Program-made: the position numbers and the translations under genes
Shown here: positions 24,590-32,561 of the stretch, piece by piece
How the letters are laid out: the number at the start of each line of letters is the position of its first letter
Numbering within the stretch: position 1 is the first letter of the stretch
Assembly (NCBI GenBank): GCA_035420085.1
Contig: DAOLUH010000007.1
Coordinates: 62,001-126,000 of the forward strand
DNA length: 64,000 nt
Reading direction: 5' to 3'
Source of the DNA: DSWT01 sp035420085
GTDB taxonomy: Bacteria > Chloroflexota > Anaerolineae > B4-G1 > SLSP01
Notes under the pieces: generated by a model
Told to the model about the DNA's origin: nothing
Seen by the model: only the letters and a program-made list of their open reading frames with translations
The model's database searches: none

Positions 24590-26482
24590 ATGATGAATGA
24601 ATTTGTAAATCCACGCCGCGAATTCAGCCTGGCGCCGTTCTGGTTCTGGAATGACGCGCTGGATGAAGCGGAGATCGTCCGGCAGATCGCGGACTTCGAG
24701 GTACACGGCGTCTACGGGTTTGTCATTCACCCGCGCGTGGGGCTGCCCCGTGACATTGCGTGGATGTCCGACCGGATGCTGCACTTCATGCGCGTCGCCG
24801 TCGAAGAGGCGCAGCGCCGTGCGATGTTCGTCATCCTCTACGACGAAGGCATGTACCCCTCCGGCTCCTCCTCCGGGCAGGTTGTCGCCACAAACCCGGC
24901 TTACCAATGTCGTTGTCTGGCAAAAATTGACCTCGATGACACTTCCAAAAATCCGTTTCATCCGTTAAATCCGTTGACAAATCTCGTCGCCACCTTCGAA
25001 CGCCCCGACGGCCAACGCATCGCCATCGTGGATCGCCCCGTTGACGCCGTCATCCGCGGCCTCCACTACATCGGCGAAGGGCCGGACGAGGACACGCCGC
25101 CCGCCGCCGACATCCTCAATCCCGACGCGACGGCGACATTCATCCGCCTGGTCTACGACCGCTACGCCGAGGCGCTGGGCGACCACTTCGGCACGACGAT
25201 CCGCGCGATCTTCACCGACGAGCCGGGGCTGCTCGGTCGCCCGCGCGAGCGCAACGTCTGGCCTGGCACAACGGGCATCCTGGAACACGTCAACGCTGTC
25301 CTCGGCTACGACTTCACGCCACACCTGCCCGCGTTGTGGTACGCCGACGAGCCGGACGCAGCGCGCTACCGCGAGGACTACAAGCGCGCGCTGGCTCACC
25401 GCCTGGAAGCCACCTACTACCGCCCGCTCTACGAATGGTGTGAGGCGCACGGGATCGCGCTCACGGGCCATCCAGGGCGCGGCGACGACATCGGCTACCT
25501 GCGCTACTTCCACATCCCCGGACAGGACATCGTGTGGCGCTGGGTGCTCCCCGGCCCGACGGCGCTGGAAGGGCCGGAGTCCACGCAGGGCAAGTGCTCG
25601 TCATCCGCCGCGCTGCACCTGGGCCGCTGGCGCAACAGCAACGAGTGTTTCGGGGCTTACGGCCACGGCTTCACCTGGGAGGAGATGAAGTGGCTGGTGG
25701 ATTGGTGCTTCGTGCGCGGCGTGAACCTGCTCTACCCGCACGCCTTCTTCTACTCGATCCGCGGTCCGCGCAAGGACGAGCGCCCGCCCGACGTCGGTCC
25801 CCACAGCCCGTGGTGGGATGATTACAAACCGTTCGCCGATTACGCCCGGCGGATGAGCTGGCTCAACACGGACAGTGAACACGTGTGCCACATCGCCATC
25901 CTGACCGAATCCAGCAATCTGCCCTGGGCAGCGGCCAAAATCTGCTTCCAGCACCAGCGCGACTTCAACTACCTTGAACTGCGTCACCTGTGGGAAAATG
26001 CAGAGGTCATGCCAGAGGGCATCTTCATCGCCGGGATGCACTACAAAGCTGCAATTCTCGACGGCCTGACCGCCATCCCCGCAGCGGCGGAACCGGCCCT
26101 GCAAACCCTCGCCGATGCCGGACGCCTCATCGCCTGGCAATCCACCCCTCTTCCTTCCGTTCAATCGGTTCAATCCGTTGAGGACTTCCTGACGACGATA
26201 GACCACCTCATCCCACCCGATCTCGCCGCGACGCCGCCCGCACCGGATTTGCGTTACCGCCACGTCGTCAAAGAGGGCGCTCACTACTACATCCTCGTCA
26301 ACGAGGGCTTGACGCCGCTATCCACAACGCTCACTATCTCCGTCAACGGTCGCGCCACGTGGATCGATCCGCTGGCGATGACAGAAACAACCGCCTCCGA
26401 ACCACTCGATCTGACCCTGGAACCCTATACCTTGCGCATTTTACGGATTACCAATTACCAATTACCAATCACCAATCCCTAA
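24590..26482 (+). CDS. GH106-like alpha-L-rhamnosidase family protein
   Basis: A 630-residue protein. The N-terminal A-P-F-W-F-W-N-D followed by G-V-Y-G-F-V-I-H-P-R-V-G-L-P, then L-Y-D-E-G-M-Y-P-S-G-S, is characteristic of GH106-type alpha-L-rhamnosidases and related unassigned hydrolases. F-T-D-E-P-G-L provides a candidate catalytic Glu. GAGG 8 bases before ATG 24590 favours this start; ATG 24575 is an alternative. No signal peptide is visible. The last 12 residues are encoded by a CCAATTA tandem repeat. Removal of rhamnose from rhamnogalacturonan fits the neighbouring PL22 genes. Confidence 0.7.
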   Translation: MMNEFVNPRREFSLAPFWFWNDALDEAEIVRQIADFEVHGVYGFVIHPRVGLPRDIAWMSDRMLHFMRVAVEEAQRRAMFVILYDEGMYPSGSSSGQVVATNPAYQCRCLAKIDLDDTSKNPFHPLNPLTNLVATFERPDGQRIAIVDRPVDAVIRGLHYIGEGPDEDTPPAADILNPDATATFIRLVYDRYAEALGDHFGTTIRAIFTDEPGLLGRPRERNVWPGTTGILEHVNAVLGYDFTPHLPALWYADEPDAARYREDYKRALAHRLEATYYRPLYEWCEAHGIALTGHPGRGDDIGYLRYFHIPGQDIVWRWVLPGPTALEGPESTQGKCSSSAALHLGRWRNSNECFGAYGHGFTWEEMKWLVDWCFVRGVNLLYPHAFFYSIRGPRKDERPPDVGPHSPWWDDYKPFADYARRMSWLNTDSEHVCHIAILTESSNLPWAAAKICFQHQRDFNYLELRHLWENAEVMPEGIFIAGMHYKAAILDGLTAIPAAAEPALQTLADAGRLIAWQSTPLPSVQSVQSVEDFLTTIDHLIPPDLAATPPAPDLRYRHVVKEGAHYYILVNEGLTPLSTTLTISVNGRATWIDPLAMTETTASEPLDLTLEPYTLRILRITNYQLPITNP

Positions 26483-26487
26483 TCACC
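26445..26487. repeat. Heptad tandem repeat (CCAATTA type)
   Basis: Five units of ATTACCA/ATCACCA at period 7 that encode the C-terminal tail of the GH106-like protein and end just before the next ATG. Confidence 0.85.
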
Positions 26488-26491
26488 GCCT

Positions 26492-27499
26492 ATGCGATCA
26501 CCTGTCTTGCTCGAAGTCAAAGACCTGCGCACGCACTTTCCGCTGTCCGGCGGGATTGTGCGCGCGGTGGAAGGTGCCAGCTTCACTCTGCATCGCGGTG
26601 AGACGGTGGGGCTGGTGGGCGAGAGCGGCTGTGGCAAGTCGGTCATGGCGCGCTCGATCCTGCGTATCGTGCCGCCGCCGGGATACATCGCGGGCGGGGA
26701 AATCCTCTATCACCGGCCGGTGGGCGACCGGTCCGAGACGGTGGACTTGACCGCGCTCGACCCAGAGGATGCGATGCTGCGATTCATTCGCGGCCTGGAA
26801 ATTGCGATGATCTTCCAGGAGCCGATGTCATCCCTCAGCCCGGTCTACACGATTGGACAGCACATCGTCGAGGCCATCCGGCTACACCAGCCGGTCTCCA
26901 AGCAACAGGCGCTCCAACAGGCCATCGAGATGTTAGGCAAAGTGGGGATGCCCGACCCGGCGCGCACCGTGCATCGCTATCCCCACCAACTGAGCGGCGG
27001 GATGTGCCAGCGCGCGATGATCGCCCTGGCGCTCTCCTGCTATCCAAGCCTGCTCATCGCCGACGAGCCGACGACCGCGCTCGACGTCACCACCGAGGCG
27101 CAAATCCTCCAGTTGATGCTCGACCTCCAGCACGAATTTGGCATGGCAATTCTCTTCATCACGCACAACCTGGGCCTCATCGCGCAGATGACGGAGCGCG
27201 TCCTGGTGATGTACCTGGGCCGGGTGGTCGAGGAGGCCGACGTGGACACACTGTTCTACAATCCAATGCACCCCTACACGCAGGCGCTCCTGCGCTCCGT
27301 CCCCCGCTTGGGACCACGAGACCGCAACGCGCGCCTCTACTCCATTCGCGGCAGCGTGCCGGAGCCTTATGCGACGCCACCCGGCTGCCCGTTCCATCCC
27401 CGTTGCGAGCAGATGCGTCCCGGCATCTGCGACCAACAGGAGCCGCCGTGGGTGACGATTATGTCGGGGCATAGGGTGAGGTGTGTGTTGTATGGGTAG
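26492..27499 (+). CDS. Oligopeptide/dipeptide-type ABC transporter ATP-binding protein
   Basis: A 335-residue ATPase of the OppD/DppD type. Walker A is G-E-S-G-C-G-K-S, the signature L-S-G-G-M-C-Q-R, and Walker B L-L-I-A-D-E-P-T. The C-terminal G-C-P-F-H-P-R-C motif is the oligopeptide-transporter extension with Cys ligands. It stands alone: no permease, binding protein or OppF partner is adjacent, so its transporter must be assembled from genes elsewhere, or it is an orphan. Such ATPases in Chloroflexota often serve oligosaccharide importers. Confidence 0.85.
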   Translation: MRSPVLLEVKDLRTHFPLSGGIVRAVEGASFTLHRGETVGLVGESGCGKSVMARSILRIVPPPGYIAGGEILYHRPVGDRSETVDLTALDPEDAMLRFIRGLEIAMIFQEPMSSLSPVYTIGQHIVEAIRLHQPVSKQQALQQAIEMLGKVGMPDPARTVHRYPHQLSGGMCQRAMIALALSCYPSLLIADEPTTALDVTTEAQILQLMLDLQHEFGMAILFITHNLGLIAQMTERVLVMYLGRVVEEADVDTLFYNPMHPYTQALLRSVPRLGPRDRNARLYSIRGSVPEPYATPPGCPFHPRCEQMRPGICDQQEPPWVTIMSGHRVRCVLYG

Positions 27500-27500
27500 G

Positions 27501-27705
27501 CTAGCGGAGAACTAAATTTTCGTAAGCCTTAGCCAACGAGGCCAATGCTTCTTCTAATGTAGGTTTTGCACAGGGGATGTGCTGATCAGACGCTTCTACC
27601 GGGTGTCAGTGTTATATCACGGGTTGTGGTGAAAGTTACCGTAGCTTGGGGAAAGTGGCGGTTCAGCGCATTCAAGAGCGCCTGGGAGAAGTCGTCCAGT
27701 GTCAT
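27501..27705 (-). pseudogene. Small gene downstream of an antitoxin-like gene, frameshifted in a C run
   Basis: ATG overlaps the stop of the upstream gene (ATGA). The first frame gives about 39 residues; an extra C in a CCC run near 27604 shifts it. Removing it gives one protein of about 68 residues ending L-A-K-A-Y-E-N-L-V-L-R. Family unknown. Its end lies 2 bases from the convergent OppD gene. Confidence 0.45.
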
Positions 27706-28049
27706 TCGAACGACTCTCGAAGCACATTGAGTTGTTGAAGCCAGTGTTTCTTTTCCGCGACCAGATCACCCCAACGCAAGGCATCCATCTCAAGGGAGTA
27801 AGCAAATTCATCGCCCAATTCACCGGCTTCCAATCTTTCTATAAAAGCTTCATACTCCAGTCCGTGCTTGATCTCGAACTCGAGTTGATCCCGTTCACAG
27901 GCCTCCAAATTGCGCCGAACTTCATTTTGTAACAGGTAGGCAATCTTTTGATTAAGCGTTTCCCCTGTAATACCGCCCAAAACAGACCCGACCTGTGGCG
28001 AAAGCTCAACGGTCATAGTTTCAGCATCGGTCAATGTTGTATTGTTCAT
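27702..28049 (-). CDS. Small helical protein, antitoxin-like
   Basis: A 115-residue acidic, helix-rich protein. The first 40 residues (T-V-E-L-S-P-Q-V...) could pack as a strand plus helix; the middle is strongly charged (E-F-E-I-K-H-G-L-E-Y-E-A-F). GAGGAG sits 6 bases before the ATG. Its stop overlaps the start of the frameshifted downstream gene, an arrangement typical of small two-gene addiction modules. No family was recognised with certainty. Confidence 0.5.
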   Translation of the reverse strand: MNNTTLTDAETMTVELSPQVGSVLGGITGETLNQKIAYLLQNEVRRNLEACERDQLEFEIKHGLEYEAFIERLEAGELGDEFAYSLEMDALRWGDLVAEKKHWLQQLNVLRESFE

Positions 28050-28107
28050 CGCGTACTCCTCAACTTTGCGCTAATCGCGGCAAGCTGTTAGGTACTTTTC
28101 AATGTCT

Positions 28108-28135
28108 AGTATACCCCAACCTGCTTCATGATCAA
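28108..28135 (-). promoter_or_regulatory. Promoter of the small antitoxin-like operon
   Basis: On the minus strand: TTGATC (28135-28130), 16-base spacer, TATACT (28113-28108), about 60 bases upstream of the ATG at 28049. Confidence 0.5.
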
Positions 28136-28210
28136 GAAACTGTCCAAAATCGCAACCTGTGATACACTTGACTGCGTATTGATGCATAGCAGATTCAACA
28201 CGCTTGGAGC

Positions 28211-28241
28211 GACTTTGGACTTTCGCCCTTTGACGTTCGAC
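28211..28241. repeat. Heptad tandem repeat (AAAGTCC type, minus orientation)
   Basis: Read on the minus strand, four units of GTCCAAA/GTCGAAC/GTCAAAG at period 7. It resembles the array at 48900. Confidence 0.65.
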
Positions 28242-28258
28242 TGTTTTGAGGAGGCCCA

Positions 28259-29566
28259 ATGACCGAAACATTCCCGCCGCCCGGCTTTATTCCCACCGCC
28301 TCGGCGATTCCCGGCATCGCGGTGTACGCGCCCGCGCCGGAGGAAGCCGAAGCGCAGCCCGAGATTGTGGAATTCAAGTGCCCGCAGTGCCAGGCGATGA
28401 CGGCCTACAGCGTCGCCGACGGCGGCTTGCGCTGCACGTACTGCGGCTATTACGAACCGCCCACCAGGACGCTGGTCGGCAAAGGCGCGCAGGAATTCGA
28501 ATTCACCGTGGAAACGCTGGCCGTCGCCAGCCAGGCGCACGGCTGGGGCGAAGCGCGCAAGGAAGTGCAATGCCAGAACTGCAACGCGCGCGCCACCCTC
28601 CCGCCGGGCCGGTTGACGCACACCTGTCCCTTCTGCGGCTCGAACCGCGTGCTGCAGCAGGACGCGCCGCAGGACGCGCTGCGCCCGCGCTTCCTGATCC
28701 CCTTCAAGATCGAGGCCGACGCCTGCCGTCCTATCGCCGAGAAGTGGCTGGGCAGCAGTTGGATGACGCCGAAATCCCTCAAGCAGTCGACGGTCGCCGG
28801 ATTCACGGGCATCTACCTGCCGTACTGGACCTTCGACGCTGTGACACAGGCCGAGTGGAAGGCCGAAGTCGGGCATCATGAGACGCGCCGCCGCTACAAC
28901 GCCTCGACCAAATCCTGGGAGAGCCACACGGTTACGGTCTGGCGCTGGGAATCCGGGCAGGTGCGCAAGTTCTTCGACGATGTGCTCGTTCCTGGGACGG
29001 CGCGGTTGAGCGGCGTGCTGTTGAGCCAACTACAAAACTACGATACCCACGCATTGGTCGCCTACGAACCGCAGTACCTCGCCGGATTTCTGGCGCAGGC
29101 TTACGACGTCCCGCTGGAAAAGGCGTGGGAAGAAGGCCGCGAGGCGATGCGCGCTGCCACCCGCGATACGTGCCGTGGACAGGCCAGCACCTCGCGGATT
29201 CGCAACTTCAGCATGGCATTGGATTTCAGCGACGAAAGCTGGCGCTACGTACTCGCGCCGGTGTACATGACCGTTTTCCAGTACGACGGCCAGCCCTATC
29301 AGGTGATGATCAATGGGCAGACGGGCGCTATCGCCGGGCAGCGTCCGGTGGACTGGAACAAGGTCTGGCTGGTGGTGGGGGCGGTAGTCGCGCCGGGCGC
29401 GCTGCTGACCCTCCTGGGCGTGTTGGCGATCGTGCTGGGCTTGCTGCTGCCGCCGGCGTTGGGCGCGGCTGCCGTGCTGCTCGTGCCGGGCATCATCCTG
29501 CTGATCATCGGCGGGATTATCGCCTTCACCATCGTCGGCAAAGCACGAAGGATGAGCGATGTCTGA
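28259..29566 (+). CDS. Zinc-ribbon membrane protein, paralog A
   Basis: A 435-residue protein with two CxxC...CxxC zinc ribbons in the first 140 residues: C-P-Q-C with C-T-Y-C (about 41-61), and C-Q-N-C with C-P-F-C (about 105-125). A conserved middle domain (about 150-350) is rich in aromatic residues, and two hydrophobic helices lie at the C-terminus (about 365-425), so it is tail-anchored. GAGGAG lies upstream. It overlaps the next gene, its shorter paralog, by 8 bases. Probably a membrane-associated scaffold; function unknown. Confidence 0.7.
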   Translation: MTETFPPPGFIPTASAIPGIAVYAPAPEEAEAQPEIVEFKCPQCQAMTAYSVADGGLRCTYCGYYEPPTRTLVGKGAQEFEFTVETLAVASQAHGWGEARKEVQCQNCNARATLPPGRLTHTCPFCGSNRVLQQDAPQDALRPRFLIPFKIEADACRPIAEKWLGSSWMTPKSLKQSTVAGFTGIYLPYWTFDAVTQAEWKAEVGHHETRRRYNASTKSWESHTVTVWRWESGQVRKFFDDVLVPGTARLSGVLLSQLQNYDTHALVAYEPQYLAGFLAQAYDVPLEKAWEEGREAMRAATRDTCRGQASTSRIRNFSMALDFSDESWRYVLAPVYMTVFQYDGQPYQVMINGQTGAIAGQRPVDWNKVWLVVGAVVAPGALLTLLGVLAIVLGLLLPPALGAAAVLLVPGIILLIIGGIIAFTIVGKARRMSDV

Positions 29567-30638
29567 ATCAACCGAATGGGGAACCGAAGTTGTGATCGCC
29601 GTCTGCCCGCACTGCGACTGGCGCTATCTCGTCCTGGCGGAAAAAGCGACGCTGCGCTGCCCGCACTGTTTCGCGGCGGACCTGGAACCCGTCACCGAAG
29701 GCGTGGAGCAGTTGCCCTACGTTCGCCCGCCGGAATTGGTGACGCCCTTCACGGTGAGCAAGACCACTGCCGACAAGCGCATCGAAGAATTCGCCGGTGG
29801 CATCCCCTTCGCGCCGCGCGATCTGAACCCGGCAGCGCTGCGCAGCCGCGTGCAACCGCTCTACCTGCCAATGTGGCTGGTCGACGGCGACGTATCGGCG
29901 ACGTGGGAAGCGGAAGCCGGCTTCGACTACAACGTCGTCAGCCACCAGGAACGCTACAGCGACGGCAGCGGCTGGGCCACGCAGCAGGTGCAGAAGACGC
30001 GCATCCGCTGGGAGCCGCGCGTGGGCCAGCTCGAACGCCACTACGACAACATCGTCGCGCCCGCGTTGGAACAGCACGCCGCGTTGGAACAGGCCTTGGG
30101 CGTCTACGCGCTCGACGACGCGCAGCCCTACACCGCCGACGCGCTCGAACGCGCGCTCGTGCGCCTGCCGGATCGCGCGCCGGAGGCGGCCTGGGCCGAC
30201 GCCGTTCCGGCGTTCCAGGCGGCGGCGGGCGAGGAGTGCCGGCAGGCTGCGGGGGCGGATCACATCCGCCAGTTTCGCTGGTCGCCAACATACACAAACC
30301 AGCACTGGACGCTGTTGCTCCTGCCGCTCTACGCCACCTACTACCTCGACGACGACGGCGAACCCCGCCCGGTGCTGATCAACGGGCAATCGGGGCGTGT
30401 GTTTGGCGTGCGCCGGGCCTCGATGCAGCGGGCGCAGCGCAGCGCATTGGTCATCGTGGCGATTGCGGCGGTGATTTTCTTCCTGAGTCTAGTGGCGGGT
30501 GTGGCAGGATTGGCCGCGCCGCCGCTGCTCGTCGTCGCGGGGAGTGGCGGCGTGCTGGCGTTGTGTGTCGGCCTGGGCGCGATCATCCCCATCGTGCGCG
30601 CCTGGCAGTTCAACCGCAAACCCGTCGAAACACTGTAG
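29559..30638 (+). CDS. Zinc-ribbon membrane protein, paralog B
   Basis: A 359-residue paralog of the preceding protein. It has one zinc ribbon near the N-terminus (C-P-H-C and C-P-H-C, about 16-36), the same aromatic middle domain, including L-Y-L-P-M-W-L-V-D and V-L-I-N-G-Q-S-G-R-V counterparts, and two C-terminal transmembrane helices. Overlapping reading frames (8 bases) and shared architecture suggest a hetero-oligomeric pair. Function unknown. Confidence 0.7.
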   Translation: MSESTEWGTEVVIAVCPHCDWRYLVLAEKATLRCPHCFAADLEPVTEGVEQLPYVRPPELVTPFTVSKTTADKRIEEFAGGIPFAPRDLNPAALRSRVQPLYLPMWLVDGDVSATWEAEAGFDYNVVSHQERYSDGSGWATQQVQKTRIRWEPRVGQLERHYDNIVAPALEQHAALEQALGVYALDDAQPYTADALERALVRLPDRAPEAAWADAVPAFQAAAGEECRQAAGADHIRQFRWSPTYTNQHWTLLLLPLYATYYLDDDGEPRPVLINGQSGRVFGVRRASMQRAQRSALVIVAIAAVIFFLSLVAGVAGLAAPPLLVVAGSGGVLALCVGLGAIIPIVRAWQFNRKPVETL

Positions 30639-30645
30639 CTTTTTT

Positions 30646-30718
30646 CAGCAGATTAAGCAGATTGAGCAGATTCTTGATTTGGCAAACAGAAAATCTGCTT
30701 CATCTGCTCAATCTGCTG
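30646..30718. repeat. Inverted tandem repeat (CAGATTAAG type)
   Basis: CAGCAGATTAAGCAGATT... (period 9) on the left faces an inverted AATCTGCTTCATCTGCTC... array on the right, forming a long hairpin between two genes. Confidence 0.85.
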
Positions 30719-30745
30719 ACAAAAAACTAAACATAGGGAGGCGTG

Positions 30746-31429
30746 ATGCTCAATTTCTTACGACAAGGTGGATGGGTGTTGATTCCGGCGCTGGTGACGG
30801 GAATCGTGAACTGGATCGCCGTCGCACAGGCGCAGAAGCGCGTGGAATACGTCGTCAAGCCGGGGACGTTGATTCTCGTCATCATCGCGGCGCTGCTGCT
30901 GATGCGCGGCGCGGACAACACGCGGCTGGCGCTGTTCTTCGTATTGGGGCTGTGCTTCTCGCTGGCGGGGGACGTGTTCCTGATGCTGCCTGGCGAGCGG
31001 TTCTTCATCCCCGGCCTGATCTCGTTCTTCATCGCCCACGTCTTCTACATCATCGGGCTGAACCCCACATTGCCGCCGCTCGGGTCGGTGATCGTGCTGA
31101 TCGTCGTGGCGGCGCTGGGGGTGATGCTCTATACGCGCATCGCGGCGTCGCTGCAAAAGAAAGGCGAGCAGGCGATGCGCGTCCCGGTGGGCGCTTACGC
31201 GACCATCCTCAGTCTGATGCTCTTCTCGGCGTGGGCGACGCTGTTCCGCCCGGCGTGGCCTGCCGCCGCGCGCCTCACCGCGATCGTGGGCGCGACGCTG
31301 TTCTTCGCCTCCGACTCGATGCTGGCGTGGAACAAATTCGTCGCGCCGTCGCCCGTGCTGCGCGTGGGGGTGATGATCACCTACCACCTGGCGCAGTTCG
31401 CGCTGGCGGCGACCATCGCGCTGGCATGA
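30746..31429 (+). CDS. YhhN-family membrane protein (lysoplasmalogenase-like)
   Basis: A 227-residue integral membrane protein with about eight helices. The F-S-L-A-G-D-V-F-L-M-L and G-L-I-S-F-F-I-A-H segments carry the Asp and His positions characteristic of the YhhN/TMEM86 family, whose eukaryotic members hydrolyse lysoplasmalogens. GGGAGG precedes ATG 30746 better than the GTG three bases upstream. Whether the bacterial substrate is a plasmalogen or another lipid is unknown. Confidence 0.8.
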   Translation: MLNFLRQGGWVLIPALVTGIVNWIAVAQAQKRVEYVVKPGTLILVIIAALLLMRGADNTRLALFFVLGLCFSLAGDVFLMLPGERFFIPGLISFFIAHVFYIIGLNPTLPPLGSVIVLIVVAALGVMLYTRIAASLQKKGEQAMRVPVGAYATILSLMLFSAWATLFRPAWPAAARLTAIVGATLFFASDSMLAWNKFVAPSPVLRVGVMITYHLAQFALAATIALA

Positions 31430-31437
31430 GTTTTCGT

Positions 31438-31465
31438 CAGCAGATTAAGCAGATTAAGCAGATTT
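31438..31465. repeat. Short tandem repeat (CAGATTAAG type)
   Basis: Three CAGATTAAG units at period 9, same unit as at 30646, between the YhhN and MoaD-like genes. Confidence 0.75.
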
Positions 31466-31487
31466 TTATCTAATGAGAGGAAGAGTC

Positions 31488-31862
31488 ATGGAGACAATTC
31501 ACGTTGAAGTCTGGCTTTATGGGCCGCTGGCAAAATATGGTGGGAGCAACGACAATATCTTCGCCTTGCAGCATCTCGACCTGCCAGAAGGGGCGACCCT
31601 GCAAGACTTGCTGGACCATCTGGCGATGCCCACGGAAGAACGCGGCATCACCTTCATCAATGGCAATCTGAGCGCGATGCCCGGCTTGCAGCCTGATCTG
31701 CCGCATCGGCTCGGCGATGGCGACCGCGTGGCGTTGTTCCACACCAAAAGCATGTGGCCGTTCCAGTACCGCCATGACGTGGCGATGGTGTCCGAATTCA
31801 AGGAAACCGTCAGCCAGCGGGACGATGCCGGGCGGCGCACGCGCTTCGATACGATTGCCTGA
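31488..31862 (+). CDS. MoaD/ThiS-like beta-grasp protein without terminal Gly-Gly
   Basis: A 124-residue protein whose first 85 residues fit the MoaD/ThiS fold: V-W-L-Y-G-P-L-A-K-Y near the start and L-G-D-G-D-R-V-A-L-F near the end of the domain. It continues for about 35 polar residues and ends D-T-I-A instead of Gly-Gly, so it should not be thiocarboxylated directly. GAGGAAGAG selects ATG 31488. It may be a regulatory or processed relative. It is followed 9 bases later by the creatininase-like gene. Confidence 0.65.
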   Translation: METIHVEVWLYGPLAKYGGSNDNIFALQHLDLPEGATLQDLLDHLAMPTEERGITFINGNLSAMPGLQPDLPHRLGDGDRVALFHTKSMWPFQYRHDVAMVSEFKETVSQRDDAGRRTRFDTIA

Positions 31863-31871
31863 GGTGCGCTG

Positions 31872-32561
31872 ATGCAATTCGCAGCGATGAATTGGATGCA
31901 GGTGGAAGCGTATTTGCAACGCGACGACCGCGTGGTGGTCATCACGGGCGCGTGCGAGCAGCACGCCTACCTCAGCCTGCTCGCGGACATCCGCGCGCCG
32001 TTGGCGATTGCGGAGGCTGCGTGCGAACAAGAGAATGTGCCGATTGCGCCGCCGCTGCCCTATGGCATCTCGCCCTATTTCGTCGCCTATCCCGGCACGA
32101 TCAGCCTGTCCCCGGAGACCTTTGCCGCAGTCGTCCGCGAGGTTCTGGCAAATCTACGGAGGCAAGGCTTCAAGCGCATCCTGGTGAGTAACGGCCATGG
32201 CGGCAACACTGGCGTGCTTGGCCCGCTCATCAGCGAGGAAAATACCGCGCATCCCGAGGCCAGGATTGTGCTTTTTGAGTGGTGGCGGCATCCGGCAGTG
32301 AACGCGGTCGCCGAGGCTGTCGGCCTGGCGCAATACCACGCCAACTGGTCGGAGAACTTCCCGGCGTTGACGCGGATCGCGCCGGTTCCTGACGGCCAAA
32401 AGACCCCGGTTTTATTGTCACCCGGCGCATCTGCCGCTGCGGCGCGTGATGTGTTGGGCGATGGTTGCTTTGGCGGGGCATATCAGGCCCCGGACGAGGC
32501 GCTGGATCAGTTTTTCGCCGCCGCCGTAGGCGCAATGGTGAAAGTGTTGCACAGCTTATGA
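31872..32561 (+). CDS. Creatininase-family amidohydrolase
   Basis: A 229-residue protein with the family signatures G-A-C-E-Q-H (usual metal-binding G-S-x-E-Q-H-G), a following L-A-D-I and the diagnostic N-G-H-G-G-N near residue 115. The usual H-A-G-E-x-E-T-S block is replaced by A-N-W-S-E-N-F, so substrate specificity or metal coordination probably differs from true creatininase. GAGGT lies about 6 bases before the ATG. The stop overlaps the next ATG. Confidence 0.75.
   Translation: MQFAAMNWMQVEAYLQRDDRVVVITGACEQHAYLSLLADIRAPLAIAEAACEQENVPIAPPLPYGISPYFVAYPGTISLSPETFAAVVREVLANLRRQGFKRILVSNGHGGNTGVLGPLISEENTAHPEARIVLFEWWRHPAVNAVAEAVGLAQYHANWSENFPALTRIAPVPDGQKTPVLLSPGASAAAARDVLGDGCFGGAYQAPDEALDQFFAAAVGAMVKVLHSL

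Noticed and set aside
28071..28271. Minus-strand frame of 66 codons upstream of the antitoxin-like gene
   Set aside because: Some protein-like residues near the end, but no ribosome site, it contains the promoter at 28108-28135, and its start lies in a tandem repeat.
28106..29029. Minus-strand frame of 307 codons opposite zinc-ribbon paralog A
   Set aside because: The plus strand has clear zinc ribbons and a ribosome site; the minus frame is Arg/His-rich shadow.
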